The position numbers and the translations under genes are program-made. DNA of 35,752 nt, taken from positions 1-35,752 of the forward strand of contig BBZO01000032.1 in NCBI GenBank assembly GCA_001304875.1, written 5' to 3'. The notes beneath the pieces were generated by a model. It worked only from the letters and a program-made list of their open reading frames with translations, made no database searches and had not been told where the DNA came from. The stretch's first letter is position 1. Each line of letters starts with the position of its first letter. This DNA comes from Clostridia bacterium UC5.1-2E3. Lineage in GTDB: Bacteria; Bacillota; Clostridia; Lachnospirales; Lachnospiraceae. Positions 23,326 to 32,877 of the stretch are shown here, one piece after another.

Positions 23326-24290
23326 ATGAAGAATATGGCAATGAAATTAGTCAAGAAAATCCGTCTCTGCGAGGTCGCCCCCGCGACGGCCTGCAGAACG
23401 AGAAAAATATCGTATCAACAGAGGACAAGATCGCCCTCATTGATGAGCTTTCCCGGGCCGGCTTCCCGGTCATCGAGGTGGGAAGCTTTGTAAGCCCCAG
23501 GGCCGTCCCGCAGATGGCGGACACCGACGAGGTGTTTAAAGGGATAGAGAAAAAGGAAGGCGTCGAGTACCGGGCGCTGATTGCCAACGTGAAAGGTGTG
23601 GAACGTGCCATCGCCTGCGGCTGCACGAAGGTGAAGTTAAATGTCTCCGCCAGCGTGGCCCATAACCTGGCGAATCTGAATCGCACGCCGGCGCAGAGCG
23701 TGGCGGGGTTCCAGGCGGCGGTGGACCGGGCGAAGGAGGCCGGGATCGGCATTTCCGGTTCCATCTCCATGGCCTTCGGTTCCCCCTGGGACAGGGAGAT
23801 TCCGCTTAAGGACGTGAAGGACATCGTGGATGCATACCTCTCCGTGGGAATCCGGGAGATCAGCCTGTCTGACGCCTCCGGGATGGCGTATCCCACGCAG
23901 GTGTACTCTATCTGCACGGAGATGCGCAGGCAGTACCCGCAGGTGGATTGGTGGCTGCATTTCCACAATACGCGCGGCCTGGGGATTGCCAATATTCTGG
24001 CCGGAATGCAGGCCGGTTTTTCCCAGTTTGATTCCAGCTTCGCGGGCGTGGGAGGCTGCCCCTTCGTCCCAGGCGCGGCGGGCAACGTGGCCACGGAGGA
24101 TGTGGTGCACCTGTGCGAGGAGGCCGGCGTGGAGACCGGCATCGACTTAGACCGCGTGATGGAAGTGGGACGCCGGGTGGCGCAGCTTGTGGGGCATTCC
24201 ACCGACAGCTATCTTCTGCGGGCCGGGAAGTCGAAGGATCTGATCCGGGAGCTGCCAGCCGGTCAGATAAAAAACCAGACGATGAAATGA
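23326..24290 (+). CDS. HMG-CoA lyase-like enzyme (HMGL/DRE-TIM family; 321 aa, one frameshift)
   Basis: TIM-barrel aldolase-type lyase. One C missing from the run at 23378-23382 hides the N-terminal motif CEVAPRDGLQNE, whose RD pair binds metal and substrate. Later motifs are intact: FPVIEVGSFVSPRAVPQMADT, metal histidines in WWLHFHNTRGLG, and the catalytic-cysteine loop GVGGCPFVPGAAGNVATEDVV, which is the HMG-CoA lyase signature. Family members cleave 3-hydroxy-3-methylglutaryl-CoA or related 3-hydroxyacyl-CoAs to acetyl-CoA plus a keto product. Last gene of the LysR-controlled operon. True substrate may be a different branched hydroxyacyl-CoA. Confidence 0.86.
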
Positions 24291-24398
24291 AAACAGACTA
24301 AAGTTTGCTGATTATCTGAAAAAATCATCCAAAAACATCACTTCTACTCCTGCTGTCGTGAAAAATGCAAAATCAATTTTCAATATAGTGAAAATATA

Positions 24399-24447
24399 TT
24401 GACATTTTTCACAAAAACGTGTACTATGGTAGTATGATATTATCATA
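24399..24447 (+). promoter_or_regulatory. Promoter of the molybdenum-hydroxylase operon with 15-base palindrome
   Basis: TTGACA (24399-24404), 17-base spacer, TACTAT (24422-24427): the best promoter in the window. TATGATA-T-TATCATA (24433-24447) is a perfect palindrome covering the likely start site, either an operator or a 5' hairpin. Confidence 0.75.
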
Positions 24448-24448
24448 G

Positions 24449-24662
24449 GTTTCGTATCGGAACAGATATATGCATTCGAGTCGAAGCGGCTAAATGGCGG
24501 AGGGTTACCGCCACACGCTGTCAGACCAATGGGTGCCGCCGGAAACAGCGGTGCCTTCCGTGTTTGAAAAGGAAGCGATTTGTTCTGTAAGGTAGGAGAC
24601 GGCATTATTGTATTTTTATGGGAGTAGAGAAGGTGTACTCTTTTGTTGACGTATTCTATTGA
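24449..24662 (+). ncRNA. Riboswitch-like structured leader (class unassigned; Moco riboswitch possible)
   Basis: About 210 bases lie between promoter and terminator without a reading frame. Nested pairing is visible: AGCG (24486-) enclosing GGCGG-AGGGTTA-CCGCC and closing with CGCT, followed by GGTGCCGC/GCGGTGCC around CGGAAACA (24531-24554), then GGAAGCG. The arrangement of compact multi-stem domain plus downstream terminator is that of an OFF-type riboswitch or attenuator. Because the operon encodes a molybdenum hydroxylase, the molybdenum/tungsten cofactor riboswitch is the first class to test; GGGTTACCG also recalls c-di-GMP-I leaders. I could not fit a consensus with certainty. Confidence 0.5.
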
Positions 24663-24698
24663 GCAGCCGCGGATTTTTTGAACCGCGGCTGCTTTTTT
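24663..24698 (+). terminator. Intrinsic terminator in the operon leader
   Basis: GCAGCCGCGG (24663-24672) pairs perfectly with CCGCGGCTGC (24683-24692) and is followed by six T residues. It lies about 235 bases after the promoter and 82 bases before the first gene, so it must be bypassed for operon expression. Confidence 0.88.
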
Positions 24699-24780
24699 GT
24701 GAGCCTGACAGTGCTTCATAGGGCAGTGCGCGTTTCACGTTCCGTTCCGGAACCGGTTTTGTACGTCAGGAGGCGATCGT

Positions 24781-25217
24781 TTGGAGAAAGATATCCTGCT
24801 TCTCAATCAGATGCTGCATCAGGGAAAATGCTGTTCCCAGGCGCTGGTGGCTCTGGGGCTTAAGCTTAAGGGGGAGGAGAACCCCCAGCTTGAGAGGACG
24901 GCGGCGGCGCTCTGTCTGGCGTCCGGTGCGGTCTCACCTGCGGGGCGCTGACCGGGGCGGCCATGATGCTCCAGCTGTTTGACCCGGAGACGGCGGCCAC
25001 GGAGATGATTCCCGAGCTTGCCGAATGGTTTAAGGAGACTTACGGGGAGGCGTACGGAGGCGTGAACTGTGATGATATTCTGGAAAGGAATCTCGCCAAT
25101 AAGGCCATGCGGTGCCCCGCTGTGGTGGAGAGCACCTACGTGAAGGCGCGGGAGATTCTGGAGGACTTCGGTTTCGACCTTTATGGGCTTTTGGACGAGA
25201 CGGAGGATGTTGGATAG
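24781..25217 (+). CDS. C_GCAxxG_C_C family protein, DVU_1555-like (145 aa, one frameshift)
   Basis: Small cysteine-rich cytosolic protein. The N-terminal GKCCSQALVALGLKL carries the first cysteines; after restoring one G at 24918-24919 the frame continues VRCGLTCGALTGAAMML, the C-x-x-x-CGAxxG core, and later VNCDDIL and MRCPAVV provide further conserved cysteines. TTG 24781 after AGGAGG is the start. The family is thought to bind a redox cofactor or metal, but no member's job is established. It directly precedes the molybdenum hydroxylase, matching the gene order of DVU_1555-type clusters. Confidence 0.75.
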
Positions 25218-25261
25218 CCTGGGGGCTATTTGATGTTAATATTTTAAATGGAGGTACTGCC

Positions 25262-28177
25262 ATGAAATTGAGAAAAATGGTACTGAACATCAACGGCGTG
25301 GACCGCATTTTTATGTGCGATCCCGAGAATGACCGCCTGTCTGATGTTCTGCGCCGGTTAGGGCTGACCGGCGTGAAGGTAGGATGCGGAACCGGCGTCT
25401 GTGGTTCATGTTCCGTCATCTTAAACGGCCAGGTGATCCGTTCCTGTACGAAGAAGATCACCGCGTGGAGGAGTACAGCAAGATTACCACCATCGAGGGA
25501 ATCGGTACTCCCCAGCATCTGCACCCGTTACAGGTGGCGTGGATGCATCTGGGCGCCGTGCAGTGCGGATTCTGTGTTCCGGGCTTCATCGTTTCCGCAT
25601 ATGCGCTCCTGCAGGAAAATCCGGATCCCACCCGTGAGGAGGTCCGCGAGTGGTTCCAGAAGACCAGAAATGTCTGCCGCTGCACAGGCTACAAGCAGAT
25701 CGTGGACGCGTCATGGCGGCTGCGAAGGTGATGCGCGGCGAGTGCGACATCGAGGACATCAAGTTCCACAATCCCGAGGACGGCGAGTATTACGGCAAGC
25801 CGGTGGTACGCCAGGACGCTCTGGGCAAGGTCTGCGGTCTTGCCGATTACGGCGACGACCAGGCGCTCAAGATGCCCCAGGGAACCTTATACGCGGCTAT
25901 CGTGCAGCCGAAGGTGGCTCACCATGCAAAGATCACCGCGATACATACCGAGGAAGCAGAGAAGATGCCGGGCGTTGTGAAGGTGATCACCGCGAAGGAC
26001 ATCATCGCTGCAGGCGGAACCAACATCATGGCCGAGGGTCAGTTCCACGAGAGAAGTACGGTTATGACTCCCTCCCGTAAGGTTCTGCAGGACGAGAAGA
26101 TTTTCCGTTACGGCGACGTGGTTGCCTGGTTGTCGCACACACCCACCGCCAGGCCCGCGCGGCTGCGGCGAAGGTGACCATCGAGTACGAGCAGCTGCCC
26201 GAGTATCTGACCTATCTGGATGCGGTTATGCCCGACGCGATCCGCATTCACGAGGACACGCCGAACATCTTCTGCGAGCAGCCGGTGCTTAAGGGCGCAG
26301 GCCTTGAGGACGCCGAGGAAGTGAGAGATATGATCGACAGCGCGCCCCATGTGGTGGAGGGAAGCTTTATGTCCACCCGTGAGCCGCATCTGTCCATCGA
26401 GGGCTGTGTGCTTCAGTCCTACTGGGGCGACGACGGCATGCTGACCGTCCAGTGTAAATCCCAGTGCGTATATTCCTCTATCGGACGTCTCGGAAACTGT
26501 CTGGGCGTTCCGAAGAACAAATACCGCATTATCATGAACCGACGGGCGCCAGCTTTGGCTGGTCCACCAACGCCGGCGATATCGCTCTCTGCGCAGCCTG
26601 CACGGTTGTGACCGGCGAGCCTGTTTCCCTGTCCATGTCCTATGAGGAGCACCAGCATTTCAGCGGCAAGCGCTGCCCGGCGTACTCCAACGGACGTCTG
26701 GCCTGCGATGACGACGGAAAGATCATCGCAGCCGAGTTCGACATCGGTATGGACCATGGCGCATACTCCTGGGGCGGCGACGATGTTATGACGAAGCCGG
26801 CACGTTTCAGCTTCTTCCGTACAATGTGCCGAACGTGGCAGGTCTGGTGCGTGTCGCCAACGTAAATCATGCGTTCGGAACGGCCTACAGAAGCTACGGT
26901 TCCCCGCAGGCCTTCACCATGAGCGAGCCGTTAATGGATATGATGGCCGAGGAGCTGGGAATGGATCCGTTCGAGTTCCGTTATAAGAATATCTGCCGTG
27001 AAGGCGAGACTAATATCAACAGCTACGTTTACCCGCAGTATCCCATGGAGAAGATCATGGACACCATGCGCCCGATCTATGAGAAGGCAGTGGCGGACGC
27101 CAAGGCGGCTGACACACCCGAGAAGCGCAGAGGCGTCGGCCTTGCATGGGGCGGCTTCAACGTAACCGAGGGCGGCAGCGACAGCGCTGAGGTTTCCATC
27201 GAGCTCATGCCCGGAGGAAAGATCAGAAAGTACGACACCTGGCACGCCATGGGACAGGGCGCAACCACCGGTTCTCTTGTGGTGACCCTGGAGGCGCTCA
27301 AGGAGCTTAAGCTGACTCCCGAGGATATCCAGCTGATCCAGAACGACACCAAGATCTGCCGGATACGGGTATGGCGGGCGCCAGCCGTTCCCTCTACATG
27401 GACGGTCATGCGACGAAGATCGCGGCGGACAAGCTTCTGGCTGCCATGAGAAAAGAGGACGGCACCTTCCGCACCTACGAGGAGATGAAGGCGGAGGGCA
27501 TCGAGACCAAGTATCTCGGCCGCTACGAGACCAGCGTTACGCCCGGCCTCTGCCGTCTGGATCCCAACACCGGTATCGGCGATCCGACCCCGGCGTTTAC
27601 CTACTGCTTAAATCTGGCTGAGGTCGAGGTCGATACGAAGACCGGCAAGACCACAGTCCTTAAATTCACCTGCGTGGACTTCGTCGGCCGCATTGCGAAC
27701 ATCGACGCCGTCAACGGACAGGCATACAGCGGAATCATGCACAGCATCGGCTTTGCGCTCAAGGAGGACTACCACGATGTGAAGAAGCACGCCAACATGT
27801 TCGGCGCAGGCACCTCCTACATCAAGGATGTTCCGGACGACATCACATTAGTCCACATCGACGGAGCCATCTCCGACGGTCCGTGGGGTTCCTCCGGTGC
27901 GTCCGAGGCATTCCAGGCGTCCGGCCACTGTGCAGTGCTCAATGGTATCTACAACGCCTGCGGCGTCCGTATCCACGAGATGCCGGCTCTTCCGGAGAAG
28001 GTAAAGGCGGGTCTCGATGCCATCGAGAAGGGTGAGAAGCCCTACGCTCCGAAGAAGTATTTCCTGGGCTCCGACATGTACGAAGAGCTGGAGAATATCA
28101 AGGAGAATCCGGTACAGGTAGGCTCTGTGAGCTTCTACGTATCCCTGGATGACCCGACTGCAGAGCGTCCGTTCTAA
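25262..28177 (+). CDS. MOP-type molybdenum hydroxylase, [2Fe-2S] and molybdopterin domains fused (973 aa, six frameshifts)
   Basis: Single-chain xanthine dehydrogenase/aldehyde oxidoreductase family enzyme. Residues 1-80: plant-type [2Fe-2S] domain, GCGTGVCGSC with C42, C47, C50 and C62. About 85-155: second [2Fe-2S] domain, QCGFCVPGF and NVCRCTGY. The rest binds molybdopterin: TAYRSYGSPQAF, WHAMGQGATTG, and the active-site glutamate in SSGASEAFQASGH. No FAD domain is fused. One base is missing at each of six places (near 25462, 25710, 26126, 26540, 26808, 27360), always in a C or G run; all six repairs give 973 residues, close to the single-chain Desulfovibrio enzyme. Substrate is not evident. 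GGAGG precedes ATG 25262. Confidence 0.88.
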
Positions 28178-28188
28178 GGCAACATGAC

Positions 28189-28246
28189 AGAGCTTCGGAT
28201 GGGGTGCCCCGTGTTTGCACAGGGCATTTCCGTCCGGAGCTCTTTT
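28189..28246 (+). terminator. Intercistronic hairpin with T-run
   Basis: AGAGCTTCGGA (28189-28199) pairs with TCCGGAGCTCT (28233-28243), and an inner TGCCC/GGGCA stem extends it; TCTTTT follows. It should reduce transcription of the accessory genes relative to the hydroxylase or stabilise the upstream message. Confidence 0.7.
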
Positions 28247-28279
28247 CATAAGGCGAGAGACTATGACAGGAGTGTTTGC

Positions 28280-30525
28280 ATGAGCTTTTTAGAAGATTTT
28301 GAGAAGACGCTGACAGAAAAATGCTGTCAGAACGAGCCGCCGTTCTGCCAGGCCGTCTGTCCGTTCCGCCTGGACGTGAAGGGGATGGAGGAGAAATGGA
28401 AGAAGGGGCGTTTCAATGCGGCATACCGCACCTACCAGAATACGGTGGGGTTTCCCGCCATCGTGGAGAAGCTCTGTCCCAGACCCTGTGAGAAGGCCTG
28501 CGTCCGCGGGCGGGTGGACCGGGCGGTGTCCATCGGACTTCTGGAGCGGGCGACGGTGGAACACGCGAAGCGCAAGACGCCCAACGCCTACAATCTGCCG
28601 CCGAAGGGGAAGCGCATCGCCATTGTGGGCGGGGGCTTAAGCGGCCTGGGCTGCGCCCTGCGGCTCTGCAATAAAAGTACGATGTGACTGTGTTTGAGAG
28701 CGGGGCGGTTCTGGGCGGATCTGCCAGAGCGCTCATGGATCCGGCAGAGTTTGACGCGGAGATCGAGAGCCAGTTCCAGTTCGAGAGCTTCGAGCGCCGT
28801 CTGGGTGAGCGGGTGACGGATCTCGCCCCCATTGCCTCGGAGTTTGATGCGGTCTATGTGGCCACCGGCCGCGGGGGAGAGGCCTTCGGGCTTTCGCAGA
28901 GCAAAACCGGGGCCTTTGCCACCGGAACGCCGGGCGTATTCATGGGAGGAGCTCTGACTGGGGCGGATCCCATGGAGGCGCTGGCGCAGGGGCTTTTAGT
29001 CTCCCTGGCCATCGAGCGGTATCTGAAGACCGGCGGGATGAACGAGCCGTTCCAGAAGGAGGGTACGCTTCTCCAGATGAACACGGAGGGAATCGACCTG
29101 CGGAGCCGGTGATTCCGGCGGACGGGGAGCATTACACTCCGGAGGAGGCCGCCGCGGAGGCGGGGCGCTGTGTGGAGTGCTCCTGCGACGCCTGTATGCG
29201 GGCCTGCGACCTGATGCGCCTGCACAAGAAGACGCCGCGCAGAATCTACGAGGAAGTTTACATCACCATACATCCCGGAACGCTTTCCAGGGACGGAACC
29301 TGGGCCACCAGACTCATCAGCACCTGCGACCATTGCGGACTCTGCAAGGAGGTCTGTCCGCAGCATATCGATTTCGGCGATTTCCTCTTAAAGAGCATGC
29401 GCGCCATGCGCAAAAAGGGAGCCATGCCCTGGCCGTTCCATGATTTCTGGCTGCGGGATATGGCGTACTCGTCGGGAAAGGTGAAGGTGTGCAGAAGGCC
29501 GGAGGGCGTAAAGCGGAGCGGGTACGCATTTTTCCCGGGCTGTCAGCTGGCAGGCTCGGATCCCAGATATGTGACGAAGACCTATGAGTGGCTGGTTTCC
29601 AAGAAGTCTGACACGGCCATCTGGATGACCTGCTGCGGGGCGCGCGGAGTGGGCGGGGGAGGGAGGAGCTCTATGCCTCCCACCTGGAACAGATGCAAAA
29701 GGAATGGTGGGAGCTGGGGGAGCCGACGGTTATTCTGGCCTGTCCCAACTGTGCGAAGCTGTTTAAACAGTATCTGCCGGAGATTCCCACGGTGTTCCTC
29801 ACGGAAGTGATGGAGGAGTGGGGGATTCCAGAGAGCGTTTCGGCGGAAAGCGGTGTCTCCTACGGGATCTTTGATCCCTGTGCCAGCCGGGAATTTCCGA
29901 ATCTGCAGGAAAACGTGCGCCGTGTGGCCGCTCAGGCCGGGATCTCATTTGAAAGACTCTCCTACGAGGGGGAGAAGGCGCGCTGCTGCGGGTACGGCGG
30001 ACACATAAGCATCGCCGCGCCGGGGCATACGAAGTATATGACCATGTCCAGGGCCGGGGAGGGGGATATGCCCTATCTGACCTACTGCGTGAACTGCCGG
30101 GAGTCCTTTGCGGGGCAGGAGAAGGAGGCGGTTCACATCCTGGATCTGCTGTTTGATCTTGAAAATGCCGGCAGGCCCGCGGCGACGGTGACGGAGCGCT
30201 GGGCCAACCGGATGACGGCGGCCAGGGAGCTTCTGAAAAATTACTGGCATGAGACGATGGAGGAGGAAGAGCACATGGATCTTAAGGTGGACAAGGAGCT
30301 GGAGCGCAAGCTCTCCGACAGCCAGATCCTGGTTTCCGATATGGAGCAGGTGATCGAAGCCTGCGAGCGGGAGGGACGCGGGGCCGTGGACCCGGAGACG
30401 GGCCGGCGCATCGGCCATCTGAAAATACAGAACATAACCTACTGGGCCGAGTACGAGCCCTTTCCGGAGGCGGCTATCAGTTGTGGAACGGCTACTCGCA
30501 CCGGATGAATCTGGAAGGAGAGTGA
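28280..30525 (+). CDS. FAD-dependent pyridine nucleotide-disulfide oxidoreductase / dicluster iron-sulfur protein (749 aa, frameshifted)
   Basis: Modular redox protein. Residues about 1-100: GltD-type N-terminal cysteine region (PPFCQAVCPFRLDVKG, KLCPRPCEKACVRG). About 110-270: FAD domain with RIAIVGGGLSGLGCALRL and GVFMGGALTGADPMEA. About 290-370: two [4Fe-4S] motifs (CVECSCDACMRACDLM, CDHCGLCKEVCPQHI). About 400-640: heterodisulfide-reductase-like CCG domain (FFPGCQLAG, CCGYGGH). The C-terminal 90 residues form a small conserved domain (DPETGRRIGHL, YSHRMNLEGE). Missing bases near 28675, 29103 and 30470 and a garbled GC-rich patch at 29640-29660 break the frame; repaired length is 749. It probably exchanges electrons between NAD(P)H and the hydroxylase, which lacks its own FAD domain. 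Confidence 0.78.
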
Positions 30526-30529
30526 CGCG

Positions 30530-30765
30530 ATGCCGAGTGTAGACGGAGGCGGAAGAGACCAGAAGATAAAAGCCGCGTTCGATCGGGAGGTGATCTGCCG
30601 CCGGTGCGGGGTGAAAATGGAGCCGAAGACCACATTTTTCGACTATCTGGGCACAATTTCCACACGGACATCCTGTGCTGCCCGAAATGCGGGGAAGTGT
30701 TTCTGCCGGAGCCCCTGGTCACGGGGCGCATGGCAGAGGTGGAGAGAGAGCTGGAGGATAAATGA
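30530..30765 (+). CDS. Zinc-ribbon-like redox protein, DVU_1557 family (78 aa, one frameshift)
   Basis: Very small protein with two cysteine pairs: CRRCGVKM and, after restoring one G at 30649-30651, LCCPKCGEVFLPEPLVTGRMAEVE. The arrangement is rubredoxin- or zinc-ribbon-like. The corrected end ELEDK with TGA at 30763-30765 overlaps the radical SAM start. Uncorrected, the second half is lost, so the small gene is easily missed. Role unknown; the family occurs in molybdenum-hydroxylase clusters of this type and is called a redox protein on the basis of its cysteines. Confidence 0.7.
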
Positions 30766-32248
30766 TGGAGCAAATGACAGAATACAGAGAGTGTGTGGGG
30801 CATACCTACAGCGTCTGCCCCGTCTGTTTAAAGCGCATCCCGGCGGCCAGAGTGCGGCGGGAGGGCGGAATTTATCTGGAGAAAACCTGCCCGGAGCACG
30901 GGGATTTTTCCAGTATTATATGGAGAGATAAGCTGGATTTTAACTGGTGGCGCGGGGAGCGCCGGGAGGTGGGGGAGAATGAAAATCTCAACTGCCCCGC
31001 CGGCTGCGGCCTCTGTCCCGACCATCTGCGCGGGACCTGCTGTACACTTCTGGAGATCACCGATCGCTGCAACATGAACTGCACCTTCTGCTTTGCGGAG
31101 CCCGACGGGAAGGCGGATCCGCCTCTTGAGGAGGTGGAGCGCTGGATCGACGATCTGACGGATCCGGGAAACACGCTTTTGCAGCTTTCCGGCGGGGAAC
31201 CGACGGTGCGGGACGATCTGCCGGCCATTGTCGCCTACGCGAAGCGTGCGGGCTGCAAGTATGTGCAGTTAAACAGCAATGGCGTGCGGCTGGCTGAGGA
31301 TGAGGCGTTTGTGAGGAAGCTGGCGGACGCCGGGCTCTCCTTCGTGTTCATGCAGTTTGACGGCGTGACGGATCAGGTTTACGAGGCGCTGCGCCGTCAG
31401 CCGATGCTGGATATAAAAAAGCGGGCCATCGAGAACTGTGGAAAGTACGGGATCGGCGTGACGCTGGTGCCTGTGATCGTGCCGGGGGTCAATGTGGATC
31501 AGATCGGAGCGATCATCCGCTTTGCCGTGGAGCGTTCGCCTGTGGTGCGGGGCGTGCATTTTCAGCCGGTCAGCTATTTCGGGCGTGTGCCGGAGCTTCC
31601 GAAGGACGAGGACCGGTTTACGCTGGATGAGCTGATGGCGGAGGCGGTGGCCCAGAGCGGCGGCCTGTTTGCCATGGAGAATCTGGCGCCTTCCTGCTGC
31701 GATCATCCGATGTGCGGCTTTCACGGGGATTTCATTGTGATGCCGGACGGGACACTGTATGCATTGACGAAGGACACGGCCCCTCACGGGGAGAGTGAGG
31801 GAGGCTGCTGCTGCGGCCCCGATCCCGCCGCCAAGAACCGTGAGTTGTGGGCCGCCGCTGGGAGCGGCGCGATGTCCGGGGAGCGGACGTGAGCGAACCC
31901 GAGGCGGTCGGGTGCTGCTGCGGTGCGGACGCGGGAGAGCCGGAGGCGGGTGTGTGCTGCTGCGAGACAGGTACGAATGAGCCGGAGCTGAGTGGATGCT
32001 GCTGTGGCGCAGATACGGGAGAACCGTGCGGCGAGTCGCCCCTGGACATGACCAACATGGAGGTTTTCCTTGACCGTGCAAAGAGCCACGGCTTCACCAT
32101 CACCTCCATGGCATTCCAGGACGCGGGCAATCTGGACATCGAGCGGCTGCGTCAGTGCAGCCTGCATGTGTATAAAGACGGAAAGCACATTCCGTTCTGT
32201 GCATACTATCTGTCCCCGCATGGGGAGAAAGGAAACCAGAGTACATGA
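30762..32248 (+). CDS. Radical SAM protein with four Cys-triplet repeats, TrsS-like (495 aa, one frameshift)
   Basis: Radical SAM enzyme. An N-terminal metal-binding region has CPVC, CPEHG and CPAGCGLCPDH; the [4Fe-4S]/SAM motif is CNMNCTFC (C103, C107, C110), followed by LQLSGGEPTVRDDLP. After the barrel come four CCC triplets at 31806-31814, 31913-31921, 31955-31963 and 31997-32005, the last three exactly 14 codons apart, each in an (A/V)GCCCGAD-GEP-like unit. The C-terminus is NMEVFLDRAKSHGFTITSMAFQDAGNLDIER. One G missing from the run at 31878-31881 creates a false TGA at 31890; repair gives 495 residues. I recall this architecture as the '(seleno)protein TrsS' family. Substrate unknown. 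ATGA overlap with the next gene. Confidence 0.78.
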
Positions 32249-32877
32249 GACAGTCAGAGCGGAGCATGTGCCGGCCGGGCGGATTTGCGCTCACGGAGAG
32301 GCTTATAAAAATGGCCGGCATCGGCGGCAGGGAAACGCTGCGGGTTGTGGATGTCGGCTGCGGCGAGGGGGCGACCATCGGATATCTGAGGGAGCTTCAC
32401 CCCGGCTGGGAGGTATCCGGCATCGACGCAGATCCCGCGTTCTGTGCCGCGGGGATGACGGAGACGGGGAGGGCGGAATCCCTTCCCTTTCCGGACGGAA
32501 GCATCGACGTCATTCTGATGGAATGCAGCCTGTCGAAGACGGAGCAGCCGGAGCGGGCCGCGGCGGAGGCGTTCCGCGTGCTGAAAACCGGCGGCTGGCT
32601 GTTAATCAGCGATATGTACGCCCGCCGCCGGGAGATCCTGTCCGACGGGGGGCGGGATGCTGGGGCGGCTGGGAAGGCGCGCACCGTATCTGGAAACGCC
32701 TGACGGAGGCGGGGGTTTTCTGTGTCTGAGATGCAGGACGTCTCCGGGGAGCTGGCCCAGTGGGTGGGCCAGCAGATCATGGACGGAAATGGAAACCGGC
32801 TGGACCAGGCGCTGGGAGCCGGCCGGAAGACGCTTAAGGAGGCCGGCTGCGGGTATTTCATCTGCGCGGCCCGGCCG
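32245..32877 (+). CDS. Class I SAM-dependent methyltransferase, DVU_1556-like (frameshifted, joined in frame to the next domain)
   Basis: SAM-binding motif I is VVDVGCGEGATIGYL at about 30-45, motif II region GIDADPAF, and post-motif MECSLSKTEQPERAAAEAFRVLKTGGWLLISD. One G missing from the run at 32647-32652 and one extra G in the run at 32711-32715 shift the frame in and out; corrected reading is IWKRLTEAGFSVSEMQDVSGELAQW and on to GCGYFICAARP, the usual end of this family. No stop follows: the frame runs straight into the CoA-ligase domain. Its ATG overlaps the radical SAM stop. Target of methylation unknown; probably acts with the radical SAM protein. Confidence 0.7.

Noticed and set aside
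24678..24863. Reading frame across the leader terminator
   Set aside because: No ribosome site, no conserved motif, and it overlaps a perfect intrinsic terminator; the true first gene starts at TTG 24781 in another frame.
25262..28177. Programmed frameshifting or gene splitting in the molybdenum hydroxylase
   Set aside because: Six shifts, all the same direction and all in short C or G runs without slippery heptamers or stimulatory structures, fit base-calling loss and not recoding.
31890..31892. TGA in the radical SAM gene as a selenocysteine codon
   Set aside because: Relatives can be selenoproteins, so this was considered. Reading through in the same frame destroys the CCC repeats and the conserved C-terminus, whereas one added G restores both, so a frameshift is the better explanation.
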